NCBI GenBank assembly: GCA_036898135.1
Contig: CM072511.1
Span: 78,623,464 to 78,687,463, forward strand
Reading direction: 5' to 3'
Source of the DNA: Oncomelania hupensis
Lineage: Eukaryota; Mollusca; Gastropoda; Littorinimorpha; Pomatiopsidae
DNA: 64,000 nucleotides
Notes under the pieces: model-generated
Told to the model about the DNA's origin: nothing
Seen by the model: only the letters and a program-made list of their open reading frames with translations
The model's database searches: none
Shown: positions 19,849 to 30,452 of the stretch, piece by piece
How the letters are laid out: the number at the start of each line of letters is the position of its first letter
How positions within the stretch are numbered: position 1 is the stretch's first letter
Translations under genes and position numbers: made by a program

Positions 19849-20477
19849 AAAAAAAAGAACGACGTTAATTAAAAATGAAACAAATAAATAAATGCAATGA
19901 CTAAAGGAAAGAATGAATGAATTAATTTAATTAATTCATTCATTAATTACCTAAGACAGTAACAAAGACATAACGAACCAATGAACCAACAAAAGAAAAA
20001 AAGAAAGGAAGGAAGAAAAAAAAGGTTCAAAGAAGAAGAAAAGTAGAATAGATAAAATGAAAATCGATATAATAGGGGCGAAAAGGAAGATGATGAAAAA
20101 ATTAACGGACGAAGAAAGAAAGACAAAAGAAAACAAACAAACAAGCAAGTAAACAAACAATTTTGTAAATGCAGAAAAGAAGTACAAAGAAGGACATACA
20201 AAACTAGAAGAAATCTGTCGGCGATTCCTTGACAGTGACCCACCAATTAGTAATAATATTAAAACTAAAACGTTCTTCTATCTAGGTGTAATAATGCCGC
20301 AAGTTGATGATAACCTAACTGTAACAGTTACGATATTTACTCCTGGGCGAATACACTTAGGCTACTGAATAAAATGCACGAATAGACTTCGTTATATAGG
20401 CCTACATGTGAAAATATTACACGCAATATAAATGCTTTTGTGTTTGCTTTGCTTGTTTCCCCTTCTCTCCTCTTTTA
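19849..20477. other. Unique AT-rich DNA with a 14-bp-arm palindrome
   Basis: A perfect inverted repeat lies at 19912-19925 and 19931-19944 (5-nt spacer) in an A/T/G-poor context. Nothing else was recognised. Confidence 0.5.
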
Positions 20478-20790
20478 CCTATTTTATTTATTTCATAGTT
20501 CTATAGAGCACTTTTTACCTCAAGAGCTGCTCAAGGCGCTGGCCCATACAGGATCTAACTCAGGCAGCCTAATTTCTTCCTCGGACGCATCTTCTGACAC
20601 CCAGACAACTGTGCATAATCTTGAGAGAGTAGAAAGAATCTATTGCTTGCTGGGTGTAGCTGTGTAGCCGGCAATCTAGGATGTGAGCGTTAGAATCTTT
20701 AAAGTCCGTTCGTTGGAATGCATGTGTGCACAGACTAGACCTCGGTTTATACTCTCGTCCGAAGGAGTAATTTTCGTTCAATATTTTAAC
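20478..20790 (-). mobile_element. SINE family A, degenerate, minus strand
   Basis: Carries the family A 3' block (CTCAAGAGCTGCTCAAGGCG, GATACAGGATCTAACTCA), the TCTTTAAAGTCCGTT block and the CTAGACCTCGGTTTATACTC block. The tRNA head is missing. Confidence 0.75.
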
Positions 20791-21654
20791 CTCTTCGGTA
20801 TAGTCCTGCAGAGACGTCTATGGCTTTGAAACAAGTAATGCTGTAAACCTGAATATTTTTTTGTGTGTGAAAAAAAGAAGTTTAGTTTGTTTTTAAGATC
20901 TCCACGTGTACAGACCTTAAATGAAATGTAATTTTATGTAGTGGGAAAAAAAAATCTGACCAGTTCATTGCTAAAATATAGCTTCGAGATTAATTTTACT
21001 TCTACGCATTTAATCCCAGTGCTTACCTTCATCAATACTGGAATTTTCATCGGAGAGTAGGCTTACGGTAAACAGTATCATCATGAAAAAGGCCATCAAA
21101 TTTGGCCAAACAGTGGCACAAAATAGGGAGAAGCATCTTCAAGACAAGGGGAGGAGGCTAATGTCACTGAAGTCACGCCTCTCTTAACACCTCCCCAAGT
21201 TATTTTTTTAGACGCCTCCGACTTTCCCTAACCCATCTTCTCTCTAACTCATCTTTTCTTTCCCTTTTCCCTCTCTCCCTTTCTTGTCTCCTCTTTCTCT
21301 ATCTCCCCGCTCTGTTTTCCTACAAGGCTTGTAGGCCTCCATCATTCCTGCCTTGACTTTTTACATGTATGCAGCATCTTATAGCTTCCACCGTCCTCTT
21401 CTCCGCAACTCTTCTTCATTTTCCCCCTTCTTAAATCTTACAGCCCTCCCCACCCCAGGTTGCTAAGATGATGAGGTTGAACGTAAGACGCCGGTGAGAG
21501 GGCGACGAAGTTGTTGTTTTGTTGAATTTGTTTTAACTTTAAAAAAATCAGTGCAGTCTTCACAAATTATGTAGCGTCTTAAAAATCGGTGTCTTTTAAT
21601 AAAAATGTTGGCGTTGTGTACTTCGGCGTGTCTTCTTCAACACTGTCGTCATTG

Positions 21655-21655
<1 letters not shown>
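20791..21655. other. Unique DNA, nothing recognised
   Basis: Pyrimidine-rich at about 21160-21440. No gene or element. Confidence 0.5.
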
Positions 21656-21713
<58 letters not shown>

Positions 21714-21729
21714 TTACTACTACTACTAC

Positions 21730-21790
<61 letters not shown>

Positions 21791-21823
21791 AAGAAGAAGA
21801 AGAAGAAGAAGAAGAAGAAGAAG
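21656..21823. repeat. Composite (CTA)n-(AAT)n-(GAA)n array
   Basis: Three trinucleotide types abut without unique spacers, changing at about 21731 and 21762. Confidence 0.95.
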
Positions 21824-22029
21824 GCGCTTTTCCTAGTAAGGTTCAATTCAAAGAGCACCCTCACATTCACACACTCATTAAACGTTAGTACAATACATAT
21901 AAATAAATGGCTGCAAGCAGGCGAAATCAAAGCGGACTGAAGGAGAGGCAGTAATAAACAATGTGGTTCCCTATACATGCACACACAAACAGGCATACAC
22001 AAACACACACACACATGCACGCACAAAAA

Positions 22030-22485
22030 GGATGAGGCAATATGGAATTTAGATACTAAATTAGCTTTGAAGTTGGCTTTGAAGGTGTTGATATTCGATA
22101 TGCTGTGGAGGGAAAGTGGTAATGAATTCCAGGCCGTTGGATCAAAAACAAAGATCTAAACCCAACAGAGGACAGTTTGTGGAGAGGTATCCTGAGAAGG
22201 AGTGTTGGACATTATCGGCAAGGCATGAAGGAGCGGAGTCATGGAGACACTTGTAACAGAAGATTTTGTAAAGAATTCTTGGTGGTATGGGAAGCCAGTG
22301 GAGTGAGCGAAGAAATGAAGTGATGTGGTAAGATTTTGTTGTTGTTGAGAATGAGGTCAGTGGCAGCATTTTGAACATGTTGAAGATGGTGAATAGAAGA
22401 AGCAGACAGACCAGAAAGAAGAGCGTTGAAATAGTCAAGTCGAGAGAGAATGAAGACATCACAAGTTGTCATCATCATCACCATC
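22030..22485 (-). pseudogene. L2/CR1-like LINE fragment, RT C-terminal region
   Basis: The minus strand, across two frames, encodes the conserved C-terminal stretch of CR1/L2/Rex-type RT: ILSRLDYFNALLSGL, LQHVQNAATDLIL, SLHWLPIPPRILYKIFC, CLHDSAPSCL and, after a frame change near 22150, a WNSLP-like block. These elements encode an endonuclease and RT, but only the last 150 or so codons remain. A frame change near 22320 and a stop near 22150 make it a fossil. The upstream end passes into an imperfect CAT repeat, so the 5' boundary is uncertain. Confidence 0.8.
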
Positions 22486-22565
22486 TTCGTCGTCGTCATC
22501 ATCATAATCATGATCATCAAGATCATTATCATCGTGGCCATCGTCATGGTTATCATCATCATCAT
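22486..22565. repeat. Imperfect (CAT)n tract
   Basis: CAT/CGT/AAT trinucleotides, diverged and abutting the LINE fragment. Confidence 0.75.
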
Positions 22566-23319
22566 CCTCAGAGGCAGCAGCAGCAAAACAACAAAAGCAT
22601 AATTTAAAGCAACAACAACGTAACCTCTAACCACGTCCATTACAACCACTGTTATCATTCCCATAGCAATCAACAGCACAGCTACCTAGACGCCTATGAA
22701 TAGGACTGGTATACTATTGATGGCAGAAGCGCAGCAATCTTTCACCAACTTGTTCGTGGCCGTCTCCAGTTAACCCTCAGCCTTACTGGATGACATCCTC
22801 CCTCTTTCCCTCACATTCCGCACACTGACAGGGCGTGCGGCATAAAACAGTTGCTGGCGGCAATATGGATGGTGATGTACTGAACGACACGACCCCGGGC
22901 TTTCGCCGTCGACTGGCACATGAGCGCTGCGGGCCACGGTTATCATCACCCCCTGCCTGCCTGCCTAACTGCCTAAATGCCTAACTCTCCCCCTTCCCCC
23001 TTTTCCCTTTCGACCGCCCCTCAACCATGATCGTTGATCATCCAACTCTCTCCCTCCCTCATTCATTCACCGCTAAACTGCTTATTATAGCTTCCTAAAT
23101 GCTCTCCCCATCTATCCTGCTCCGTATATAGCTGGAAGTTTAATTAAATACCTAACACTTGTCCTTTACCCCTCCCACTTTTGATTCTGGATCATCCATC
23201 TTTCTCTTTTATTGACCACAACACTGCTTAGTGGCACAGATACTAATGAGCTGTGCAGATGCGAAAATTAGACGTACTTTGCTCAAAGTAAGTCGAAGAT
23301 CTATATCAACAATGCGAGA

Positions 23320-23320
<1 letters not shown>
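22566..23320. other. Unique DNA
   Basis: No gene or element recognised. (TGCC)n-like repeats occur at about 22948-22985. Confidence 0.5.

Positions 23321-23411
<91 letters not shown>
23321..23411. repeat. (GA)n microsatellite at LINE 3' end
   Basis: About 45 GA units directly abutting the 3' end of the minus-strand LINE at 23412. Confidence 0.95.
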
Positions 23412-23415
<4 letters not shown>

Positions 23416-25240
23416 CGGATAACAATTTTATTTTGCAAGGATAAAAGAATAAGTGCTGGGTGCACTTTCTTACATCTTGCCCTTGGGGCAATAACAATAA
23501 CAATACAAAAACTGCTAACTACAACAAATTAATGTTAAAACATTAACATAATGCTACAATAACAAATAAACAAGGTAATCATTAGATTATCTAATTTTCA
23601 AAACAATTATCGTTGTTAATAACAATTAATGGTCATGTAATTTTTTATGTGTTCTATGTTTTCTAAATGATGCTAATTGAGAAGCTGGAGTGCGGAGGTC
23701 TTCAGGAAGTTTATTCCACAAAATGAAACCGGAATAAGCAGGACTATTTTGGAAGAAATTCTTGGAATTGAAACATTTAATTTTGTAGACGATCTGGCAG
23801 ATTGTTTCGGAAAATAGAGAAGAAAGATAGGAAGGTGCATTGCCAGAAAGGATCGTGTGCATAAAAAAAACCCTTTATTAAATTTTAGTCTGTCGGAAAA
23901 AGGTAGAATATTGTTCCATTTATAGTCATCCGGAGATATATTTTGTTTAAGAATAACTTGTTTAAATGCACGTTCGTGAATTCTAAGTAGAGGCTTCATT
24001 GCATTGCCACTAGCAGAATCCCAAATAGCAGAAGAGTAATCAATAAGTGTTGAATATGACCGGAATAAAACAGTTTACGAGAAGGTAAATTTAATAGATG
24101 TTTAATCTTTAATAACTGATTAGTCCTTTTAGAAATAGTTTTACGAACAATTAAAATATGTTTCATCCAGGACAAATTATTGTCTAAAGTTACACCAAGA
24201 AGTTTATGACATTGTACTTCATCAATTATTTTACTGCAAATCTTTAGTAAAAGACGTTTTATAGATAAATTTTGTATTTTCTGTCTTGTTGTAATTAGCA
24301 TGGGTTTAGTTTTGTCTGGATTGAGGACTATGTGGTTAGATTCAGTTCATTCCTGCAGTTCACCAGCACCTTTTTGTAAAACAAAGGATAGATTTTTCAA
24401 GTTTGTATTTTGAGTGTGTAATGTAGTGTCATCAGCGAAGAGTTCACAAGAAGTAGAGATATAAAGGGGGAGATCATTTATGTATATAGAAAATAGCAAC
24501 GGTCCTCAAATAGAGCCTTGCGGTACTCCAGCTGTAATAATTTCATATTGTGATTTTTTTATTATGTACATATACACGCTGTTCTCTGTCAAAAATAAAC
24601 GATTGTACAAATTCACGAGATTTAAAATTATTGCCATATAATTGTAGTTTACATTAAAGAAGGTCACGGTCTATTACATCGAAAGCTTTTGCGATGTCGA
24701 CAAATAATGTTGCAGGAAATTTTCCCTTATTTAGCCATTGTTCAATCATAGATGTAAGAGATGTGTGACAAGAGTGTTTAGCTCTAAAACCAGATTGATT
24801 TTCATGCAAGAGGCTATTTTCAGTGAAATGATCAAGAATATTATTATTTATGTTTTCCCAGACGCTTAGAGAGAGTAGAAAGGATCACAATAGGCATATA
24901 GTGCTTTCACCAGTTTTGAAAAGAAGTATAACTTTAGCTTTTGTAACATTATAGGAAACTTTAATTTGCCTATGCATAAAAAAAGTAAGGAATGTCTAGC
25001 TTGTTTTTAATATTCTTAAAATGATAAAAGCTTGATAATTTCTCTAGATTGTTTTCTTTCGATTTGTCAATATTAATTATCCTATCAGGCGTTAAACAAA
25101 ATGTAAATTCAGAGTATCAGGAGAAATATCTTTAATTTGGTTGATATATTTGATTTGTTTGTCAAGTGATTAATTGCTTTCCAAATCGTTTTAGAACTGT
25201 TTTGGACAATAAAAAATTTTTTAATAAATATTTTCATTTT
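23412..25240 (-). pseudogene. CR1/L2-like LINE, RT region, minus strand
   Basis: Reading the minus strand from about 24870 downward gives ordered RT blocks. A finger/palm start of the QSGFRAKHSCHTSLT type is followed by LFVDIAKAFDVIDR (motif A), then AGVPQGSI with one stop, then GPLLFSIYINDLPLYI. Next come the catalytic ELFADDTTLHT, LNPDKTKPMLI and LLGVTLDNNLSW. The C-terminus, down to about 23630, has FSDRLKFNKG and WNKLPEDLRTPAS. The VPQGS...GPLLF...FADD pattern belongs to the CR1/L2/Jockey assemblage. The endonuclease is absent or unrecognisable above 25000. The 3' UTR ends at the GA microsatellite. Several stops and frameshifts are present. It is about 1.8 kb and older than the RTE copies in this window. 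Confidence 0.85.
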
Positions 25241-25304
25241 TTTCCTCTTGAGTGAAGTTGCTGCATTTTTCTATTTTTTATTTATTTATTTAATCGTTCG
25301 TATA

Positions 25305-25735
25305 TAGCGCTTTACCAGCTCAAGAGCTGCTCAAGAGCTGCTCAAGGCGCTGGCCGATACAGGATCTAACTCAAGCCGCCCGAGACGCCCACCCGCAGCC
25401 TTTGGGCGAATGGTCTGACGCCCGTACAACTGAGCACAATCCTGGGCAGCCAGGGATGGGGGAGAAGGACCTAAGTGCATGCTGGGTTTGTTCTTGTCAC
25501 CGGCACTCACCCGTCTAGGACGTACATGAGCGTCAGGATCTTTAAAGTCCGTTATGATGGAATGTATGCGACACAGACTAGACCTCAGTTTATACTCTCA
25601 TCCGAAGGAGTAGGAAACGGGAGTAAAGTGTCTTTCCCAAGGACACAACACAATGCCCGGCCTGGGCTCGAACCCGGGACGTTCAGATCCACAAGCCAAA
25701 GCTCTACCATTAGGCCACCGTGCCTCCGACTTTTT
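25305..25735 (-). mobile_element. SINE family A, near full length, minus strand
   Basis: About 430 bp. Reading on the minus strand, the tRNA head (B box near 25668, A box near 25712) comes first, then the family body, then the 3' block ending AGCGCTATATACGAACG. The AAGAGCTGCTC motif is duplicated in tandem at 25322-25345, an insertion private to this copy. Confidence 0.88.
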
Positions 25736-26043
25736 GTATTCATCTTCTTTACCACGTTTCTTTAAATAATCTCTTACACTCCCGTCGAAAGCTTTCACCC
25801 TAAAAATATAACAACACCAACAACAACGTGGTTATTAAACTCTTCTGTAACCAAACAGTGGAAGGAGGCAGGAGCAGAGGACGACACAAATAGAGCTGAA
25901 CAGATAATGCCAAAACATCGACGCCGCTGGACATGCCACGCCTTCTTACATAGGCAACAGCTGCAGACAGAGTGACATTGCGAAAATTACCTGCGACAAC
26001 ATCCCTCATGTTTCCCCAACAGCCTGGCCGGCTGCATGACTAA
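25736..26043. other. Unique DNA
   Basis: Nothing recognised. Confidence 0.45.
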
Positions 26044-26107
26044 TAATGATGATGATGATGATGATGATGACGACGATGATGATGATGATGTTGATGACGA
26101 CGACGAC

Positions 26108-26163
<56 letters not shown>

Positions 26164-26173
26164 CGACGACGAC
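26044..26173. repeat. (GAT)n/(GAC)n microsatellite
   Basis: GAT array with interspersed GAC units. Confidence 0.93.
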
Positions 26174-26347
26174 GATTCTATCTAGTGTACATGTTTGAAG
26201 AAATTACCTTTGGCTCACTTTAACTGCCTGAAATGCTAAATTGTCCATCCATCAATCCAACCATCCACCGACTGTTCAAATTCCCTATTTCGATCGTTTA
26301 ATGACACACCCATCTCTTCCCCTTCTCTCTTTCTCTTTCACTCTGTC

Positions 26348-26386
<39 letters not shown>

Positions 26387-27257
26387 TTTTATCTGTTGCT
26401 TATAATCCATGCCCTCCATGTTCATTCATTCCCCTTTAGCTGCGCATTCAGGTCATATGCAGTCTATTCAACTACTCTATTTCATTCTTTCATTCACCGA
26501 CTGCTCAACTGCCTTATTTCAACCGGCTGATGGACCACCTTTCTGTTCCCTGCTGTTTCCTGCTGCACTTCAGGATCGTCCCACTGCATTCATATCGTCT
26601 ACCAGCTTAAACTCAGTTTAACTTAAAGCTGCTAACTTCCAAGGTTTTGTTTGTTTCCCGTGACTTTAGAATTTACCTGAGAATGTGAATTGTTGTCGCA
26701 TTAAAAGATATATATTTGTTATCTTCCATGGTGTGTAATTAATTTCACGTCGACTGTGCTGTGACAGGGGGGTTTCGCCGCAGTGCTATTTTTAGAATCA
26801 ACCTTCATACTATTATTAAAAGACACACCAAACGAATTTATCGATATATAAAAAAAACACTTTTGGAACAGATTAATGTTTGGGTTAATTTTATAATATC
26901 CAGTGGGACAACACCACTGTGAATTGTAATCCCTCTCATAGCCCACATATATCTCATATCCGTGATATCAACATGTGTTAAAATTTAGTAATTTTAACTG
27001 CTTAAATGCATCAATACATTACTTCTATGTCCTACGCCTAGTCACTAAACGACTGCTCAGAGATCTAATGTTAAGGCTCTTTGCTTACCTATCTTTTGTT
27101 CCTTAATCTCTCTACTGCGAAATCACAATCCCTTTCAGCTTTTCCTTCACATGCTGACTGAACGAGTCAACTTTAGAAATAGAAATAGAGAGAGATAAAA
27201 ATAGAGAGATAGGGAAAAATCATACATACATATATGCATACAAACATAAGTACATAA
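26174..27257. other. Unique DNA
   Basis: A (TGTC)n tract at 26348-26378. No gene or repeat family was recognised in the rest. Confidence 0.5.
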
Positions 27258-27345
27258 TACTGGATGCTATATGCACGCTTTTCCACAATGAAACAATCAG
27301 AATTCAAAGAGTGGCGATTTACACAAACGTAAAACACTATAACAT
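27258..27345 (-). repeat. Eroded SINE 3' tail (shared with 52988 and 53516)
   Basis: GGATGCTATATGCACGCTTT, then CAAAGAGTGGCGATTTA, matches the segment found at 52988-53050 and 53516-53575. It is the 3' terminal part of a retroposon, read on the minus strand. Confidence 0.55.
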
Positions 27346-27579
27346 ACATTTACATATATACATACATGTATACATCCATACATTCATACATAAATACATA
27401 TGCCAATACATGCATTTAGCTCGATAACACATTTTCATGTACACACACATAATGTGTATAAGCCAATCAATCTGGAATGTTACCAAAACAGGGTACAATT
27501 GGGGAATGGTCTTTTCTAAGTGAAAGTTACACATCAAGTCCTCTATTTGATAAAATTTAGTAGATTTATGAATGCATAA

Positions 27580-28450
27580 AGGTAAAAAAAAAGGTAAAGG
27601 TAGTCCCAAAGCCTGTGGCCGTAGGGAAGCGTGATGTTGGAGATCACACTTATCTTGGGCTAGCGTAATGAGGGTGATGCCCATCTCTCTCCCTTGCTGC
27701 TTTGCCTTCCCCACCCTTAAGAGAGTAGGTGCTCAGTCACAGTTGAATCAACTGGGGGCGTTGTTATTTGTTGCTTCACGTTTTGCGGTCACCCATCCAA
27801 GTGCTACCCCCGTTGGGGTGCCGGGGGTTTCAGTATAAATAGTATCCCCACTTTCTGGAAATTTAGTGCTTTAAATTCCCACTGTCGCTGTCTTTCTCAT
27901 TTGCTCTTTCTCATTCCTGCTCTTTCCTATCAATCTGCTATACTATCTTCTTCTTCGCTAGACCAGTCATCTACCTTTTTTCTTGAAAACTCTTCCGGGG
28001 CGAGACTCTTTATTTGTGTATGAGGTCTGTTGGATCAGCTTTGGAATATTGGACGCCTTCTGCCAGGTGGTCACTAGGGCTTCCTATGATGTTATTATTT
28101 AGCAATGTAGGCATTTTATATGTATGTGTTTTGTTGATACTTTATAATGATGTTTGTATTCTATTTTGTTTTTGTAAACGGGGGTTAGATAAAGTAGAGT
28201 ACAGCCTCAGCGTCCCCTGTGTGGGATGTCTTTATTGTAAAGTCACTGGCTGGTGGAGAGCTTTCAGTTTTACCACTAGGGTTGTTTCAGCAGATCTTTT
28301 ATGCGGATCAGGGGTTGTCCGGTCCTGATTTGGCTCGGAAGAGTCCGCTGGACCTAAAGCAATAATCATGTAATGTAATGTTATCCAAGTGCTAACCGCA
28401 CTGGACGATGCTTAACTTGCGACACAGTAGCGAGTGCTCAATGCATAAAG
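27580..28450 (-). mobile_element. 5S-rRNA-derived SINE, minus strand, split by a retroposon
   Basis: On the minus strand, 28422-28383 reads AAGTTAAGCATCGTCCAG, then GGTTAGCACTTGGAT. After the inserted block, 27806-27785 reads TAGCACTTGGATGGGTGACC. This is the internal control region of animal 5S rRNA (A box, intermediate element and C box), the Pol III promoter of SINE3-type elements. A non-5S body follows down to 27605 and ends in a TACCTTTACCTT-type tail (about 27604-27580). The insertion at 27807-28382 is flanked by the 12-bp duplicate ATCCAAGTGCTA (27795-27806 and 28383-28394). The 5' third of 5S is decayed or absent above 28425. Confidence 0.8.
27807..28382 (+). mobile_element. Short (about 576 bp) non-autonomous retroposon, copy 1
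   Basis: Begins CCCCGTTGGGGTGCCGGGGG and ends TAATCATGTAATGTAATGTT. It has a 12-bp target duplication inside the 5S-SINE. Copy 2 (29883-30442, inverted) has the same 5' end, so this is a defined unit rather than random 5' truncation. The 3' end contains the hairpin-forming GGTCC...GGACC segment at 28321-28354, also seen at 4440-4473. No RT is encoded. A 104-codon hydrophobic frame is open in both copies but without sign of selection. Confidence 0.8.
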
Positions 28451-28953
28451 GATTGATGGATAATATTCTCTGCACAGACTTGCTTTTGTCCGTAGGGCCG
28501 GCAGGTATAATGTACACATTTGTCGAAAAATGGGCAATACGCGATTTCTTGATGTTTAGGATTGCGTTATGCTGTTTTCTAGGAAAAAATATGGTTTTAA
28601 AAATTGGACAGGATCTTTGCTTCCCCATTTTTTTCAAATACCCCATTTGTTACCAATTTTATATGAAAAAATCCCCAGTTGTGCGGTTATACAGGTACAC
28701 ACAAACACACCTCACACCCCCCCCCCCCCAACACACACACGCACACACATTTTGTGACGTATGATGTTTCATTGAATTGAGTTCACTATTACGGTAATGT
28801 AAAATTAGTTGATAATAGTAATTACTATATATATATTGAATGTGTTTTGAGATGCACTGCACTGGAACAAGAGACAGCGAAGAGTGAAAACATATAATTC
28901 GATTATCCTGTCTCACACGACTTTGTTTATTGCATGAGAGGAAAGCATAACGA

Positions 28954-28986
<33 letters not shown>

Positions 28987-29875
28987 GCACACACACACAT
29001 ATATAAAGAAAAGAATATCGATGTAAATAGTCAAGAATCAATTGACATTTTGTTACATAGTCCAGCAATGATAGATATTACCCGAATTATTTTACAAGTC
29101 TGCAGTTGGTAAACTTCTGTAGTACTATTAGGTATTTTGTATGATTATAGTTCAACTTTAAATTGTTATATTATAAGTTTGTGTACATGCGTGAGAATGA
29201 CTGTATGGTTTAAAATAACATATGTGAAAAGACGTTAAAATAAATTATTGAATTGAATTGAATTGAATGGATGTTACAGAACTTTACCGTCATCTGTGTG
29301 TGTGTGTGGGGGGGGGGTGTGGGTGTGTGTGTTGTGTGTGTTTTATTTTTTTTTTTTTTGGGGGGGGGAAGCGGTTGTGGTGTGGTGTGGTGTGGGGGTG
29401 GTAACACTATTCAACAGTTCTTAAATTGTTGAAGACAGCCTATATTAAAGAGAAAGGCTCTGGCACGGTAAACAATTAACAAATCATCATACATCGTGAT
29501 GGACTGTGATTTCAGTGAAAAAGAGAAATTCTCCATCCGTGCACTTTCTCCATTGGTGCTCTTCAACCACTGGGAGGTTATACGGTGAACAACCGACGTC
29601 GTCGCTGTAGAAATGTAATCAAGACAAGAAATTGGAACGCGCGTTTATTTGCGGGCGCTGGATCACGCCGTCAACTAGTACGAAACAAAGTACTTTATGA
29701 GTACGGTCACAATGACCACGTCAGTATAGATAGTAAATTCCCTGGAGGCAGTGTACTGCTACCATAATTATGGGCCGCTCTTCTTTAATAAGTCATCTCT
29801 GTTTCCCCGTGTCGTGACTGTCTCGCATGTTTTCAGACGTAACACGAAACAGCATGAAAACAGCACATAATCTCC
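28451..29875. other. Unique DNA with CA, GT and homopolymer tracts
   Basis: C9 and CA tracts at 28718-28750, CA at 28952-29000, GT and G/T homopolymers at 29296-29400. No gene was recognised. Confidence 0.5.
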
Positions 29876-29882
29876 TTAGAAC

Positions 29883-30442
29883 ATTACATTACATGGTTAT
29901 TGCTTTAGGTCCAGAGGACTCTTCCGAGCCAAATCAGGACCGGACAACCCCTGATCCACATAAAAGATCTGCTGAAACAACCCTAGTGGTAAAACTGAAT
30001 ACTCTCCACCAGCCAGTCACTTTACAATAAAGACATCCCACGCAGGGGACGCTGAAGCTGTACTCTAATTTATCGAACCCCAGTTTACAAAAACAAAATA
30101 GAATACAAACATCATTATAAAGTATCAACAAAACACATACATATAAAATGCCCACATTGCTAAATAATAACATCATAGGAAGCCCTAGTGACCACCTGGC
30201 AGAAAGCGTCCAATATCCACAAGCTGATCCAACAGACCTCACACACAAATAAGTAGTCTTGTCCCGGAAGAGTTTTCAAGAAAAAAGGTAGGTGACTGGT
30301 ATAGCGAAGAAGAAGATAGTATAGCAGATTGATAGAACAGAGCAGGAATGAGAAAGACAGCGACAGTGGGAATTTAAAGCACTAAATTTCCAGAAAGTGG
30401 GGATACTATTCATACTGAAACCCCCCGGCACCCCAACGGGGT
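29883..30442 (-). mobile_element. Short non-autonomous retroposon, copy 2
   Basis: Minus-strand copy of the element at 27807-28382, similar over its whole length. It is flanked by TTAGAAC at 29876-29882 and 30443-30449, a 7-bp target duplication. With copy 1 it forms an inverted repeat of about 560 bp with a 1.5-kb spacer. The RTE insertion begins 20 bp further on. Confidence 0.85.
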
Positions 30443-30452
30443 TTAGAACTAG

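Noticed and set aside
19912..19944. 14-bp-arm palindrome as a MITE terminus or origin
   Set aside because: It is built from AATG/AATT simple sequence with no second terminus or target duplication.
27996..28328. A conserved 104-codon hydrophobic protein present in both short retroposon copies
   Set aside because: The differences between copies are mostly amino-acid changing, there is no clear ATG context, and the frame is short. Both copies being young explains the open frames.
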